From CAYRFQ01 sp964423615 (lineage in GTDB: Bacteria > Planctomycetota > Planctomycetia > Gemmatales > Gemmataceae), in contig CAYRFQ010000033.1 of NCBI GenBank assembly GCA_964423615.1, positions 1 through 64,000 on the forward strand: DNA of 64,000 nt, given 5' to 3'. The notes under the pieces were generated by a model that saw only the letters and a program-made list of their open reading frames with translations, was not told the DNA's origin and searched no databases. Below, piece by piece: positions 1 through 7,632 of this stretch (position 1 is the stretch's first letter; every line of letters begins with the position of its first letter). The position numbers and the translations under genes are program-made.

Positions 1-1015
1 GGTCTTCGATCAACGCGCTCAAGCACTGGTCGAGCTTGCCGCCGTGGTCGCGGACTAGATCGAAGTTCTTGCCGTGGCTGTCCCATCGGCCGTAGCTCAG
101 GGTCACGACACGGGCACCGGCTTCGACGAGACGTCGAGCGACGAGCAGTTGCTCGTTGACCGTTGGGGCGCCGTCGTACTGGAACTTGTAGGGCTGACCC
201 GTTCCATAACGAGCGAGAACTCGTGGGTCTTCTTTCGAAAGGTCGAGGGCGTCGAGGAGTTTGCTCGAAGTCAATACGTCGAGAGCGCGTCGGGTGGAAG
301 CGTCGGCGGCTTCCATGGCTCCAGTGGCGTCGACTTCTCGTCGGAGGTTGTTGAAGCTCGACAATAATTGACGACGGTTACCGAATCGCTCGGTCGAGAT
401 GCCGTTGAGGGTCAAGTTAGCCATGCCGGGACCGTCTGGGCTGAACGCCTTGAAGGCTGGTCCAACGAAGCCAGGTTGACCGTGATCGGACCACGGTGCG
501 TGACGGGTTGGTTTGGCCAAGCCGACGAACGTAGGAACTGACGGATCGACAGGACCTTGAACGCGAGATGCCGCGGCTCCGAGACTCGGACGACCACCCA
601 TGTTTTGCAAGGAGTTGTGCGGCCAACCGGTCAAACACTGGACGGCGTCGTGACGTCCGCTCGCTCCAACGATCGATCGGATGACGACCGATTTGTCCAT
701 CAAGCGAGCGAGTTGCGGGAACACTTCACAAATCTGGATGCCGGGAACATTCGTCGGGATTGGGCGAAACTCGCCGCGAATCTCCGACGGGGCTTCCATC
801 TTGAGATCCCACATGTCTTGGTGAGGCGGACCACCGCCCAAGAACACGTTGATGACGGCCTTGTGTTGGTTTGCGGTGCCTTGTTGGGCTTCGGCACGCA
901 GGACGTCGGCCAGTGTGAGTGTGGTGGCGCCAAACGAAAACGCCCCGACTTTCATAAAGTTACGTCGTGTGATTCCGTCACATAGACGTGTTTTCCGACC
1001 CAGGATTGTCAGCAT
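1..1015 (-). CDS. DUF1501 family Tat-exported protein (3' part cut by window edge)
   Basis: The frame is open from an ATG at 1015 to the window edge, giving at least 338 residues with no stop, so the C-terminus is missing. The N-terminus has a twin-arginine motif (TRRNFMKVG, residues 16-24) and a short hydrophobic stretch, suggesting Tat export. The segment INVFLGGGPPHQDMWDLK and the later SYGRWDSHGKNFD are typical of DUF1501 proteins. These are abundant in planctomycetes, often beside DUF1553/DUF1549 cytochrome-type partners, and are sulfatase-like in fold. Their exact reaction is not established. No partner gene lies within the window. The annotation tracks of other frames over this region are shadows of this gene. 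Family call is firm; function is unknown. Confidence 0.85.
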   Translation of the reverse strand, partial: MLTILGRKTRLCDGITRRNFMKVGAFSFGATTLTLADVLRAEAQQGTANQHKAVINVFLGGGPPHQDMWDLKMEAPSEIRGEFRPIPTNVPGIQICEVFPQLARLMDKSVVIRSIVGASGRHDAVQCLTGWPHNSLQNMGGRPSLGAAASRVQGPVDPSVPTFVGLAKPTRHAPWSDHGQPGFVGPAFKAFSPDGPGMANLTLNGISTERFGNRRQLLSSFNNLRREVDATGAMEAADASTRRALDVLTSSKLLDALDLSKEDPRVLARYGTGQPYKFQYDGAPTVNEQLLVARRLVEAGARVVTLSYGRWDSHGKNFDLVRDHGGKLDQCLSALIED

Positions 1016-1656
1016 GGTGACAAGCCCCCCTTTTGAGTCTTCAGGAAAAAGAGAGTGTGGTTCTGTTAGAACTGCTGGCGTGGCATCATTCCAAACGATG
1101 CATGAAGAAAAGCCCATATTATGGACACTATAAGTTAGGCGGGATGGAGGTTTGTGTCAAGCAACTTGTTTTTTCAATCTTGGGGGGTCGAAACAATCAA
1201 CGGACTGTTTGAAATGATAACTTTTACTTGGTCGCTCACGGAGATCGAACTCCGTTACGCGGAATGAATTGGAGATGCTGTTGAGGAGTGCGCGTCTCGA
1301 GCGATTCATGGTTGTGTTGGGTACGGCTTGCAGTTCCTGGAGGTCGTCAGTCCAGTTCGTTTTCCATTTCGCTCGTTGTGTATCCCGCTTCGCTCGCTGT
1401 GTATCCCGCTTCGCTCGGGTTTGGGTCCTTCTGCCTGCAAGGGGGACGCAGGACTTTGAAATCGAAAAGCCTGCACTCAGTGCAAACAGGAACCGCCCAA
1501 AAGAGTCGGTCGGAGTCAAAAACGGGAGGGATTAGCGTAAGTCGTCGGCAGTTCTGTCGAAGTCTGCTTTTTTTGGCATCGGATGTTATGCCGTTTTGGG
1601 AAGTTGGGAAGTCCGATACGGAGAGCAGAATTTGTTGACATGTTGTGAATTGCGAG
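1016..1656. other. 641-bp gap with one repeat copy (family D)
   Basis: No convincing gene. The only long frame here (1157-1519, minus) is made of repeat sequence. The gap holds the upstream region of the DUF1501 gene and a copy of the dispersed repeat family D at about 1290-1440. Nothing else is recognised. Confidence 0.6.
1290..1440 (-). repeat. Dispersed repeat family D, copy 1 (21-bp tandem units)
   Basis: Read on the minus strand, three 21-bp units beginning GAGCGAA lie at 1354-1416, followed by a block with GACGACCTCC and CCCAACAC that matches the copies at 36466, 38806 and 43560. The third unit is degenerate. This copy is the most diverged of the four and has the opposite orientation. 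Confidence 0.7.
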
Positions 1657-1730
1657 TGGGCGATGAGGGACTCGAACCCCCGACTTCATCCTTGTAAGGG
1701 ATGCACTCTAGCCAACTGAGTTAATCGCCC
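1657..1730 (-). tRNA. tRNA-Val (anticodon UAC)
   Basis: The minus strand folds as a cloverleaf. The acceptor stem is GGGCGAT pairing with ATCGCCC, the D arm contains TTGGC, the anticodon stem is CATCC/GGATG around loop CTTACAA with anticodon UAC, and the T arm contains GGTTCGAGTCC. The discriminator base is A. CCA is not encoded, because the next bases are CTC, so it must be added after transcription. The sequence closely resembles bacterial valine tRNAs. The gene lies 76 bp downstream of iscA on the same strand, with a small hairpin between them. Confidence 0.95.
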
Positions 1731-1740
1731 GGAAGAGACC

Positions 1741-1763
1741 AAACCCCACGAGAGGTGAGGTTT
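1741..1763 (-). terminator. Hairpin between iscA and tRNA-Val
   Basis: AAACC and CAC pair with GTG and GGTTT around a GAGA-type loop, with one mismatch. It sits after the iscA stop and before the tRNA. There is no clear T-run on the minus strand, so termination is only a suggestion; it could also be a processing site. Confidence 0.4.
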
Positions 1764-1806
1764 AGTCTTGATAGGTTAACAATTAAGGACGCTGGCGGCA
1801 AGATTC

Positions 1807-2157
1807 TTACATCGAGTAAGAGCTTCCGCAGCCGCAGGTGCCTTTGGCTTGGGGGTTGTTGATGCTGAAGCCTTGCTTCATGGGATCTTCGTTGTGGTAG
1901 TCGACGGTGACGTCGCTCAGGTACATCATGCTGCGCTTGTCGACGACGACCGGGACGCCGTGAAATTCGAAGAGCATGTCTTTGCCTTCGTTGAACTCGG
2001 GATCGAGGTCGAGTCGGTTTTGGAAGCCGCTGCAACCGCCACCAACGACTCGCATGCGGAGGTAGATGTTGGCTGGAGCTTCGGGGTTTTGACCGCGCTG
2101 TTGGTCGATGATGCGCTTGACCTCGTTGGCGGCCTTTTCGGTAACATTGATAGCCAT
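1807..2157 (-). CDS. iscA: A-type Fe-S cluster carrier (IscA/ErpA family)
   Basis: This 116-residue protein has the usual family length. It carries the three conserved cysteines of HesB/IscA proteins: C42 in VGGGCSGF and C108/C110 in GTCGCGSS near the C-terminus. A-type proteins take up Fe-S clusters in the cytoplasm and hand them to target enzymes. The ATG at 2157 is preceded by GGAGA with 8-nt spacing. It is the third gene of an iscR-iscS-iscA run, 68 bp after iscS. It might be called erpA instead; the two cannot be separated here. Confidence 0.93.
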   Translation of the reverse strand: MAINVTEKAANEVKRIIDQQRGQNPEAPANIYLRMRVVGGGCSGFQNRLDLDPEFNEGKDMLFEFHGVPVVVDKRSMMYLSDVTVDYHNEDPMKQGFSINNPQAKGTCGCGSSYSM

Positions 2158-2225
2158 GACGTTGGTCTCCGTTTTTTAAGGACAGTAGAGAAAAATGGTC
2201 ACATACAAGTATGTGGTTGGTACGG

Positions 2226-3446
2226 TTAGCTGGATAGCGTTCCTGCGGCCAGTTGATAGTCAGGGCTCATTGCCCGTAAACGTTCGACTGCTTTCGTGAC
2301 TTCGTCAATGGTGTAGCTGATCTCTTCCTCTGTGGTAAAGCGACTGACTCCAAAGCGAAGACTGCTATGTGCTAGCTCTTCGGAAACTCCGAGGGCTTTG
2401 AGGACGTAACTTGGTTCGATGCTTGCTGATGTACACGCCGAGCCGGAACTGAGGGCAATGTTTGTCAGGGCCATTAGTAGTGCGTCACCACGGACATAGT
2501 TGAAGCTCAAATTGAGGTTGTTGGGTAACCTCAATGTCGGGTGTCCGTTTTGGGTGATGCCATCGAGGCGACTCATTAGCCCATCACGAAGTTTATCACG
2601 CAGGGCGATCAGACGGGGCGGTTCGGATGCCATCGTTTGCTGACATATTTTACAAGCCATGCCGAGACCTACAACCAAAGAAACGGGGAGTGTTCCGCTA
2701 CGCATCCCTCGCTCGTGACCTCCGCCATCCATCTGGGGTTCCAGGCGAACGTGTGGGTTTCGCCGACGGACGTACAACCCACCGATACCTTTGGGGCCGT
2801 GCATCTTGTGGGCAGACAGACTCATCAGGTCGATGCCCAAGGTATCGACGTCGATAGGGATTTTTCCGGCCGCTTGTGCCGCATCTGTGTGGAATAGGAC
2901 GCCTCGGTTTTTGCACATCGCACCGATGTCGGCGATTGGCTGGATCGTTCCGATTTCGTTGTTGGCCACCATCACGCTCACGAGGATCGTTTTGTCGGTG
3001 ATGGCTGCTTCCAGTTGGGATAGCGAAACGAGTCCGTCAGAATCGACTGGCAGGTACGTGACCTCGAAGCCATTTTGCTGGAGGCGTTTGCATGGGTCGA
3101 GAACGGCCTTGTGCTCCGTTCGTACCGTAACGATGTGGTTGCCTTGGGTGCGGTACATGTTGGCGACACCCTTGATTGCAAGGTTGTTGCTCTCCGTCGC
3201 TCCACTTGTGATGACGATTTCTTTGGGTGTTGCTCCGATCAAGCTAGCAATTTGTTCTCGTGCTGTCTCGACTGCTTCCTCCGCCTGGCGTCCGAAGCCG
3301 TGTGTTTTACTGGCTGCGTTGCCGTAATTCTCGGTGAGGTACGGAAGCATGGCGTCCACAACGGCCGGGTCAACCCTGGTGGTCGAGTTGTTGTCCAAAT
3401 AAATCGGTAAGGTCAAAGTCACAGCTGTTCCGTTGGTTGTTCGCAT
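2226..3446 (-). CDS. iscS: Cysteine desulfurase (IscS/NifS family)
   Basis: This PLP enzyme removes sulphur from cysteine for Fe-S cluster and thio-cofactor synthesis in the cytoplasm. The 406 residues include HTDAAQAAGK, the PLP lysine in SLSAHKMHGPKG (K214), and the persulfide cysteine C338 in SSGSACTSAS, which is typical of the IscS/NifS branch. The ATG at 3446 overlaps the end of iscR by 28 bp and has GGAA upstream. The core domain starts at LPIYLDNN, so the first dozen residues could be a start-site over-call. The overlap with iscR indicates one transcript. No iscU scaffold follows, which is unusual for an isc operon. Confidence 0.95.
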   Translation of the reverse strand: MRTTNGTAVTLTLPIYLDNNSTTRVDPAVVDAMLPYLTENYGNAASKTHGFGRQAEEAVETAREQIASLIGATPKEIVITSGATESNNLAIKGVANMYRTQGNHIVTVRTEHKAVLDPCKRLQQNGFEVTYLPVDSDGLVSLSQLEAAITDKTILVSVMVANNEIGTIQPIADIGAMCKNRGVLFHTDAAQAAGKIPIDVDTLGIDLMSLSAHKMHGPKGIGGLYVRRRNPHVRLEPQMDGGGHERGMRSGTLPVSLVVGLGMACKICQQTMASEPPRLIALRDKLRDGLMSRLDGITQNGHPTLRLPNNLNLSFNYVRGDALLMALTNIALSSGSACTSASIEPSYVLKALGVSEELAHSSLRFGVSRFTTEEEISYTIDEVTKAVERLRAMSPDYQLAAGTLSS

Positions 3447-3913
3447 CGAGAGGTTCCAAGGACCACGGGGGCCATTGCTCGATCGTCTGGGTCGGTAAGA
3501 TCGCTCAGAGAAACATTTCGAAGTACCTCGAGTATTCGATTGTGGATCTGTTGAATGGGGCTACGGATTGGGCAGACCTGGAAAATCTCGCATCCGACGA
3601 CGGTGTTTTCGGTTTGAACATTTTGCGTCTTTTCCTCACAGCATTCAACCAGGAGGAAAGGATCGTCGAAAGCTCTCAATATGTCGAGGAGCCGAATCGA
3701 ATCTGCTGTCCTTGCGAGTGAGTAGCCGCCCTTGCTGCCCCGTTCGCTCCGAAGAAATCCGGCACTACAAAGGTTTTTGAGGATGTTGGCGACGAATGCA
3801 CGGCTGAGATTGTATTGTTCGGCAATCGTCCGAGCGCTCGCTCCCCCACCTGTTCGGGAAAGATGAGACATTATCAGCAACGCATAGTCAACTTTTCGGC
3901 TAAGAAGAGGCAT
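3419..3913 (-). CDS. iscR: Rrf2-family regulator (IscR-like)
   Basis: This 164-residue protein has an N-terminal winged-helix region (SRKVDYALLIMSHL, then SKGGYSLAR at about 60-68). It is followed by cysteines C91/C92, C108 and C114 in ECCEE and GCEIFQVCPIR, the expected ligand region for an Fe-S cluster in Rrf2 proteins. I chose the ATG at 3913; a TTG three bases upstream is in frame. Its position as first gene of iscS-iscA suggests it senses Fe-S status and represses this operon. An inverted repeat begins 8 bp upstream of the start. The spacing of the cysteines differs from E. coli IscR, so the cluster type is uncertain. Confidence 0.88.
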   Translation of the reverse strand: MPLLSRKVDYALLIMSHLSRTGGGASARTIAEQYNLSRAFVANILKNLCSAGFLRSERGSKGGYSLARTADSIRLLDILRAFDDPFLLVECCEEKTQNVQTENTVVGCEIFQVCPIRSPIQQIHNRILEVLRNVSLSDLTDPDDRAMAPVVLGTSRCEQPTEQL

Positions 3914-3918
3914 CAAAA

Positions 3919-3959
3919 TAGTACCATTTGACTGCTATATCGTACTACTTCTATGGTAC
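3919..3959. promoter_or_regulatory. Candidate IscR/Rrf2 operator in the iscR promoter
   Basis: GTACCAT at 3921-3927 is repeated inverted as ATGGTAC at 3953-3959, and a shorter TAGTA...TACTA pair (3919-3923 and 3943-3947) lies inside. The left half is only 8 bp upstream of the iscR start, where a repressor would block transcription or ribosome access. Assignment to IscR is inference from position. Confidence 0.45.
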
Positions 3960-4779
3960 GTCGACATTCGTGACGCATCAAGGGGTTTTCTCGGCAAGAA
4001 CGCGGTATCCTCCGGATTTGGAACTCGTGTTGTTTGGAACAAGTTGTTGGTACGAACGATCGTGTCTCGGGTCGCCGTGTTAGCTCCTTTATTCGAAGAC
4101 TGGAGTTGCAGCCGAGTCCAGAACACGAAAGGGATGGTTGTCAAAACCGCTGCGTTTTCTGGTCGCATCTTGAAAAACCCGAAAAGGAACTCTTTCGCGG
4201 TACGAGGAGTTAATTTTGGCAATTCGACGATTTTTCTGAAAATGACACGGTGTCAAATCCTATTGTATTATGAGGAGTTGCGCGCAAGCGCGGCGGGAGA
4301 ACACGAAAATCACCCAAAATCGCGATTTTTCGAAGGCCGTTTTCCATAAGTCTATTAGAGACATGGACATGTGGAAATTGACAGGTGTCAAAAAGGTGCA
4401 AAAAAGGCGCAGGTTTAGTGCAGATTAGTGCAAGTTTAGCGCAGGTTTACTACAAGTTTAGCGCAGGTTTTTGTCATTTTTTGGGCCGGTTTTTGTCTGG
4501 AAGTTGAGGGGGCTTGGGTTGGAGGGAATCGGGGTGGGAAGAAATTTGGAAAAAATTTACCTCGAGTCAAGGCACTTTGTTTGATGGCAGGAACTGGGAA
4601 AGCAATGACTTTCCAGAGTGCGTGGAGTGGATTTCGAGACGGCTGTTGGTCGAGGAGATTCGTCCAAAAAACCAAGATCGTCCCAGGACGCCAAGTGGGC
4701 TGTAATTTGCGCCTACAATGAGTGAGGCAGAGCGGATAGTTCAAGATGTTTTGCAGAACTTTGGAGATTTGAGACAGTT
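3960..4779. other. Divergent intergenic region between iscR and queF
   Basis: No gene is supported in about 820 bp. It contains the family A repeat (4218-4497). The stretches 3960-4217 and 4498-4779 show nothing recognisable beyond presumed promoters for iscR and queF. Confidence 0.6.
4218..4497 (-). repeat. Dispersed ~275-bp repeat family A, copy 1
   Basis: The reverse complement of this stretch aligns over its whole length with 36170-36441 and over one third with 24488-24582. It opens with AAAAACCGGCCCAAAAAATG, continues through 11-12-bp units of the type TAAACCTGCGC, then TTTCCACAT, GACTTATGGAAAACG, CATAATACAATAGGAT and CATTTTCAGAAAAATCGTCG. Estimated identity by eye is around 80% to the 36-kb copy. 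It lies between divergent iscR and queF. Confidence 0.85.
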
Positions 4780-5148
4780 ATGGCGCAGGCAGAATCCACA
4801 CCCTCCAGCGATCAACTGGAGACTTTCCCGAATCAATATCCAACCAGGGAATATACGGTCGAAATAGTGTGTCCCGAATTCACAAGTCTGTGCCCGAAGA
4901 CGGGGCAACCGGACTTTGGGACCATTACTTACACCTACGTTCCAGGCGAATCTGTTGTCGAACTCAAGTCACTCAAACTTTATCTTCAACGGTATCGGAA
5001 CGAGGGGGTCTTTTACGAGACACTGATGAACAAGCTGCTTGATGATTTCGTGGAGGCGTGTCACCCAGTTCGATGCAAGGTTGTGGGTAACTTCACGCCG
5101 CGAGGTGGGATTCGCAGCGTCATAACGGTGGAATTTAATCGAAAATGA
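4780..5148 (+). CDS. queF: NADPH-dependent 7-cyano-7-deazaguanine reductase (QueF)
   Basis: This enzyme reduces the nitrile preQ0 to the amine preQ1 in the queuosine tRNA-modification pathway. The 122-residue length fits the short, unimodular QueF type. The catalytic cysteine is C38 in FTSLCPKTGQPDFG, with D45 in the same motif, and the family signature ELKSLKLYLQRYRN follows. The C-terminal RGGIRSVITVEF strand is also typical. The ATG at 4780 follows a short weakly purine-rich stretch. No other queuosine gene is nearby, so preQ0 must be made elsewhere in the genome or imported. Confidence 0.95.
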   Translation: MAQAESTPSSDQLETFPNQYPTREYTVEIVCPEFTSLCPKTGQPDFGTITYTYVPGESVVELKSLKLYLQRYRNEGVFYETLMNKLLDDFVEACHPVRCKVVGNFTPRGGIRSVITVEFNRK

Positions 5149-5427
5149 CAAACCCCTCAATCATATCGTCTCTTGCAGGGACATGGTGGGAAGGCCAATC
5201 TTTGTGTGAGTGCGATGAACGAAGGCTAGATTTGCCTCTAACGCACGTTCACTCTCCTTGTGGGAACAATTGAGGAGCCGGAATCGCGTTTTGATCCTGT
5301 TTCGAAGAAGGCTTATGTGCTGAGCGCAAAAAAGGCCGTACCTCAAGGAACTCCGAAATTCTTTCTGGTTCTCACCAGTTGTGGTAGATTAGACATTCGA
5401 TGTTTTTGGCTCATTCCTGGAATCGAG

Positions 5428-7440
5428 ATGACCATGAGCACGCAACGACTGACCTGTCCACAAGGTCACACCTGGGACCATTCTGGCTCGGGGCAATTGC
5501 CTGCTGACCTGAGCGAAATTTGTCCGGTATGTGAGGTGTCCGATCAGCAAACCCTTGAGCACCCGTCAGCAGCGGACACAAGCGACAGTCAAGACTCGTC
5601 TGATCTTCTTCCAAACTATTCGGATGGTCAACTCTATGCTGGTTTCGAGATCCAAGAGGAACTGCGTCGGGGCGGCATGGGAGTCATCTACAAGGCCCGA
5701 CAGCAAGGTCTGAATCGGATCGTTGCACTCAAAGTCATCTCGCCGGAACGGTTGAACAATCGGGAAACTTTGGAACGATTCAAACGAGAGGTCCAAGCTG
5801 CGGCCCTCTTGAGTCATCCCAACATAGTAACCGTCTACCAAACCGACCTGGAAGGTCCCAATCCCTACCTCGCGATGGAATTCGTTCAAGGGATCGATTT
5901 GCTCAGACTCGTCAAGCAAGTCGGGCCTCCTTCTGTGCCAGATACCTGCTTGTACATTCGACAAGCCTGTGATGGATTGCAGCACGCCCATGACCAGGGC
6001 TTGGTCCATCGCGACATCAAACCAGCCAACCTAATGGTGACTCCTTCACCTTTGGACAAAGAAAAGCCACACCGAAAGACATGCGTTAAGATTTTAGACT
6101 TGGGCCTCGCCCGAATGGTCGATCAAGTCGACCCCGATACGAATTCGGAGCTCACCAAAGCGGGACAGTATCTGGGGACACCCGATTACATCGCTCCGGA
6201 ACAGGCCGAAGATGCCCGCAAGGCCGACATTCGGTCCGATCTGTACAGCCTCGGCTGCACGACGTACTTTTTACTTACTGGAGAAGTCCCATTTCCGGGG
6301 CTCAACGCGATTCAGAAACTACGGCTCCAGTTGCTCCACGCTCCCCCATCTGCGCGAGCCAAGTTGCCCGAGATTCCTATCCAGCTCGACAAAATTGTCC
6401 AACGCGCGATGGCTCCCGACCCCGCTGACAGGTACCAGACTCCGCACGAGTTCAAGCAGGCTATCGAAGATTTTTTACGCAATGCCGAAAGCCGTGAGGA
6501 ACCGCCTCAAAAGGTTCTCGCGTCTCCGCCAACCCCTGAGAAAAAGCTAAGGGGAGATCGACAAACGTATGCTCACGAAGGTGGCGTGTTGGCGCTTGCA
6601 CTGAGTTCCGACGGAACGAAGCTCCTTACCGGTGGACTCGACGAGACGATTCGGGTTTGGAACGCCGAGAACCTTCAGGAAATCATGCACATCACCGAGG
6701 ATGTCGGGCCAGTCCACTCGGTATGCTTCGCACCGGGAAACAAGTGGATGGCCTCTTGTTCCCTTCGACTAATGCGGGAAGACATGGTCGTCCAACTCTG
6801 GGACATGGCCACTGGCCAACAACGCCGCCGCTTACGAGGACATTCGGACAATGTTCGTTGCGTGGTGGTCGCCTCCAACGGTCGACGTCTCGCATCGGGC
6901 AGTGCGGACAACTCGATCCGGATATGGGCTTTGGATCAACCCAAGACACCTTCGCAACGCCTTCAAGCCCATTCCGGCGAGGTCACCTGCATCCTTTTCC
7001 TGCCCGGTGGTGGTACAGTCGTTTCCGGAGGTGAAGATAACTTCGTCCGATTGTGGGAAACGGCAACCGGGGAAAAGAAGGGGGAACTGAACCCGCAAGT
7101 TGGCCCGATCACGGCATTGGCCTTCACGCTCGCAAAGCAGCGTCTGGCAATCGCCGGAGAGGCTTCGTTGTGTCTTCGACAATCCAATGGAAAGTTGTTG
7201 CGGTTACGCGGCCATCGGGGGCCCGCGCTTTGTGTCAGTTTTTCACCAGATGGGAAACGTTTACTCTCGGGCGGAAGTGACCGAACAGTTCGTTTGTGGC
7301 GAGTCGAAGATGGTGCCTCTCTTGGTAGTTTTGAGAAACACGATGGGAAGGTTCATGGCGTAGCTTTCAGCACAGACGGGCGTGGGTACTACTCAGTTAG
7401 CGCCGACGGGACGATACGTTACGGTTCTTTACCCGATTGA
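5428..7440 (+). CDS. Serine/threonine protein kinase with C-terminal WD40 propeller
   Basis: The N-terminus has a small zinc-finger-like segment (CPQGHTW, CPVC, residues 10-35). A Hanks-type kinase follows: glycine loop RRGGMG (81-85), K102, catalytic D196 in HRDIKPAN, DLG 224-226 and TPDYIAPEQ. About six WD40 repeats fill residues 390-670. No membrane segment is seen, so it is probably cytoplasmic. I chose the ATG at 5428, which has GGAA 5 nt upstream; an ATG at 5434 is also possible, and a frame open from a GTG at 5260 is unlikely to be used because its first 56 residues look non-coding. It converges on a second kinase (7633-9804). The kinase-WD40 fusion is common in Gemmata-type planctomycetes; targets are unknown. 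Confidence 0.93.
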   Translation: MTMSTQRLTCPQGHTWDHSGSGQLPADLSEICPVCEVSDQQTLEHPSAADTSDSQDSSDLLPNYSDGQLYAGFEIQEELRRGGMGVIYKARQQGLNRIVALKVISPERLNNRETLERFKREVQAAALLSHPNIVTVYQTDLEGPNPYLAMEFVQGIDLLRLVKQVGPPSVPDTCLYIRQACDGLQHAHDQGLVHRDIKPANLMVTPSPLDKEKPHRKTCVKILDLGLARMVDQVDPDTNSELTKAGQYLGTPDYIAPEQAEDARKADIRSDLYSLGCTTYFLLTGEVPFPGLNAIQKLRLQLLHAPPSARAKLPEIPIQLDKIVQRAMAPDPADRYQTPHEFKQAIEDFLRNAESREEPPQKVLASPPTPEKKLRGDRQTYAHEGGVLALALSSDGTKLLTGGLDETIRVWNAENLQEIMHITEDVGPVHSVCFAPGNKWMASCSLRLMREDMVVQLWDMATGQQRRRLRGHSDNVRCVVVASNGRRLASGSADNSIRIWALDQPKTPSQRLQAHSGEVTCILFLPGGGTVVSGGEDNFVRLWETATGEKKGELNPQVGPITALAFTLAKQRLAIAGEASLCLRQSNGKLLRLRGHRGPALCVSFSPDGKRLLSGGSDRTVRLWRVEDGASLGSFEKHDGKVHGVAFSTDGRGYYSVSADGTIRYGSLPD

Positions 7441-7547
7441 GCGGCACCACAACGATGATCTGGCGAGTGAGACGGCAAGTTATGCACAGCGGGGGCGTGC
7501 GTGTCGGATGCCACGGCGTACCCAATGGAATTAGAACTCTCGGTCCT

Positions 7548-7573
7548 GGTTTGTCGGTATGGCCGACAAAACC
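7548..7573. terminator. Hairpin between convergent kinase genes
   Basis: GGTTTGTCGG pairs with CCGACAAAACC around a short TATGG loop, with one bulge. It lies between two convergent stop codons and is likely to end transcripts from both sides, although T-runs are poor. Confidence 0.45.
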
Positions 7574-7632
7574 AAGTCTGCGCGGCAGAACGTTGCTGAA
7601 TCAAAAATTGGCGGTTTTCAATTGCTCGCTGT

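Noticed and set aside
1157..1519. Minus-strand frame with repeats of RAKRDTQ type
   Set aside because: The peptide repeat is a translation of the 21-bp DNA units of repeat family D, which also occurs elsewhere outside genes.
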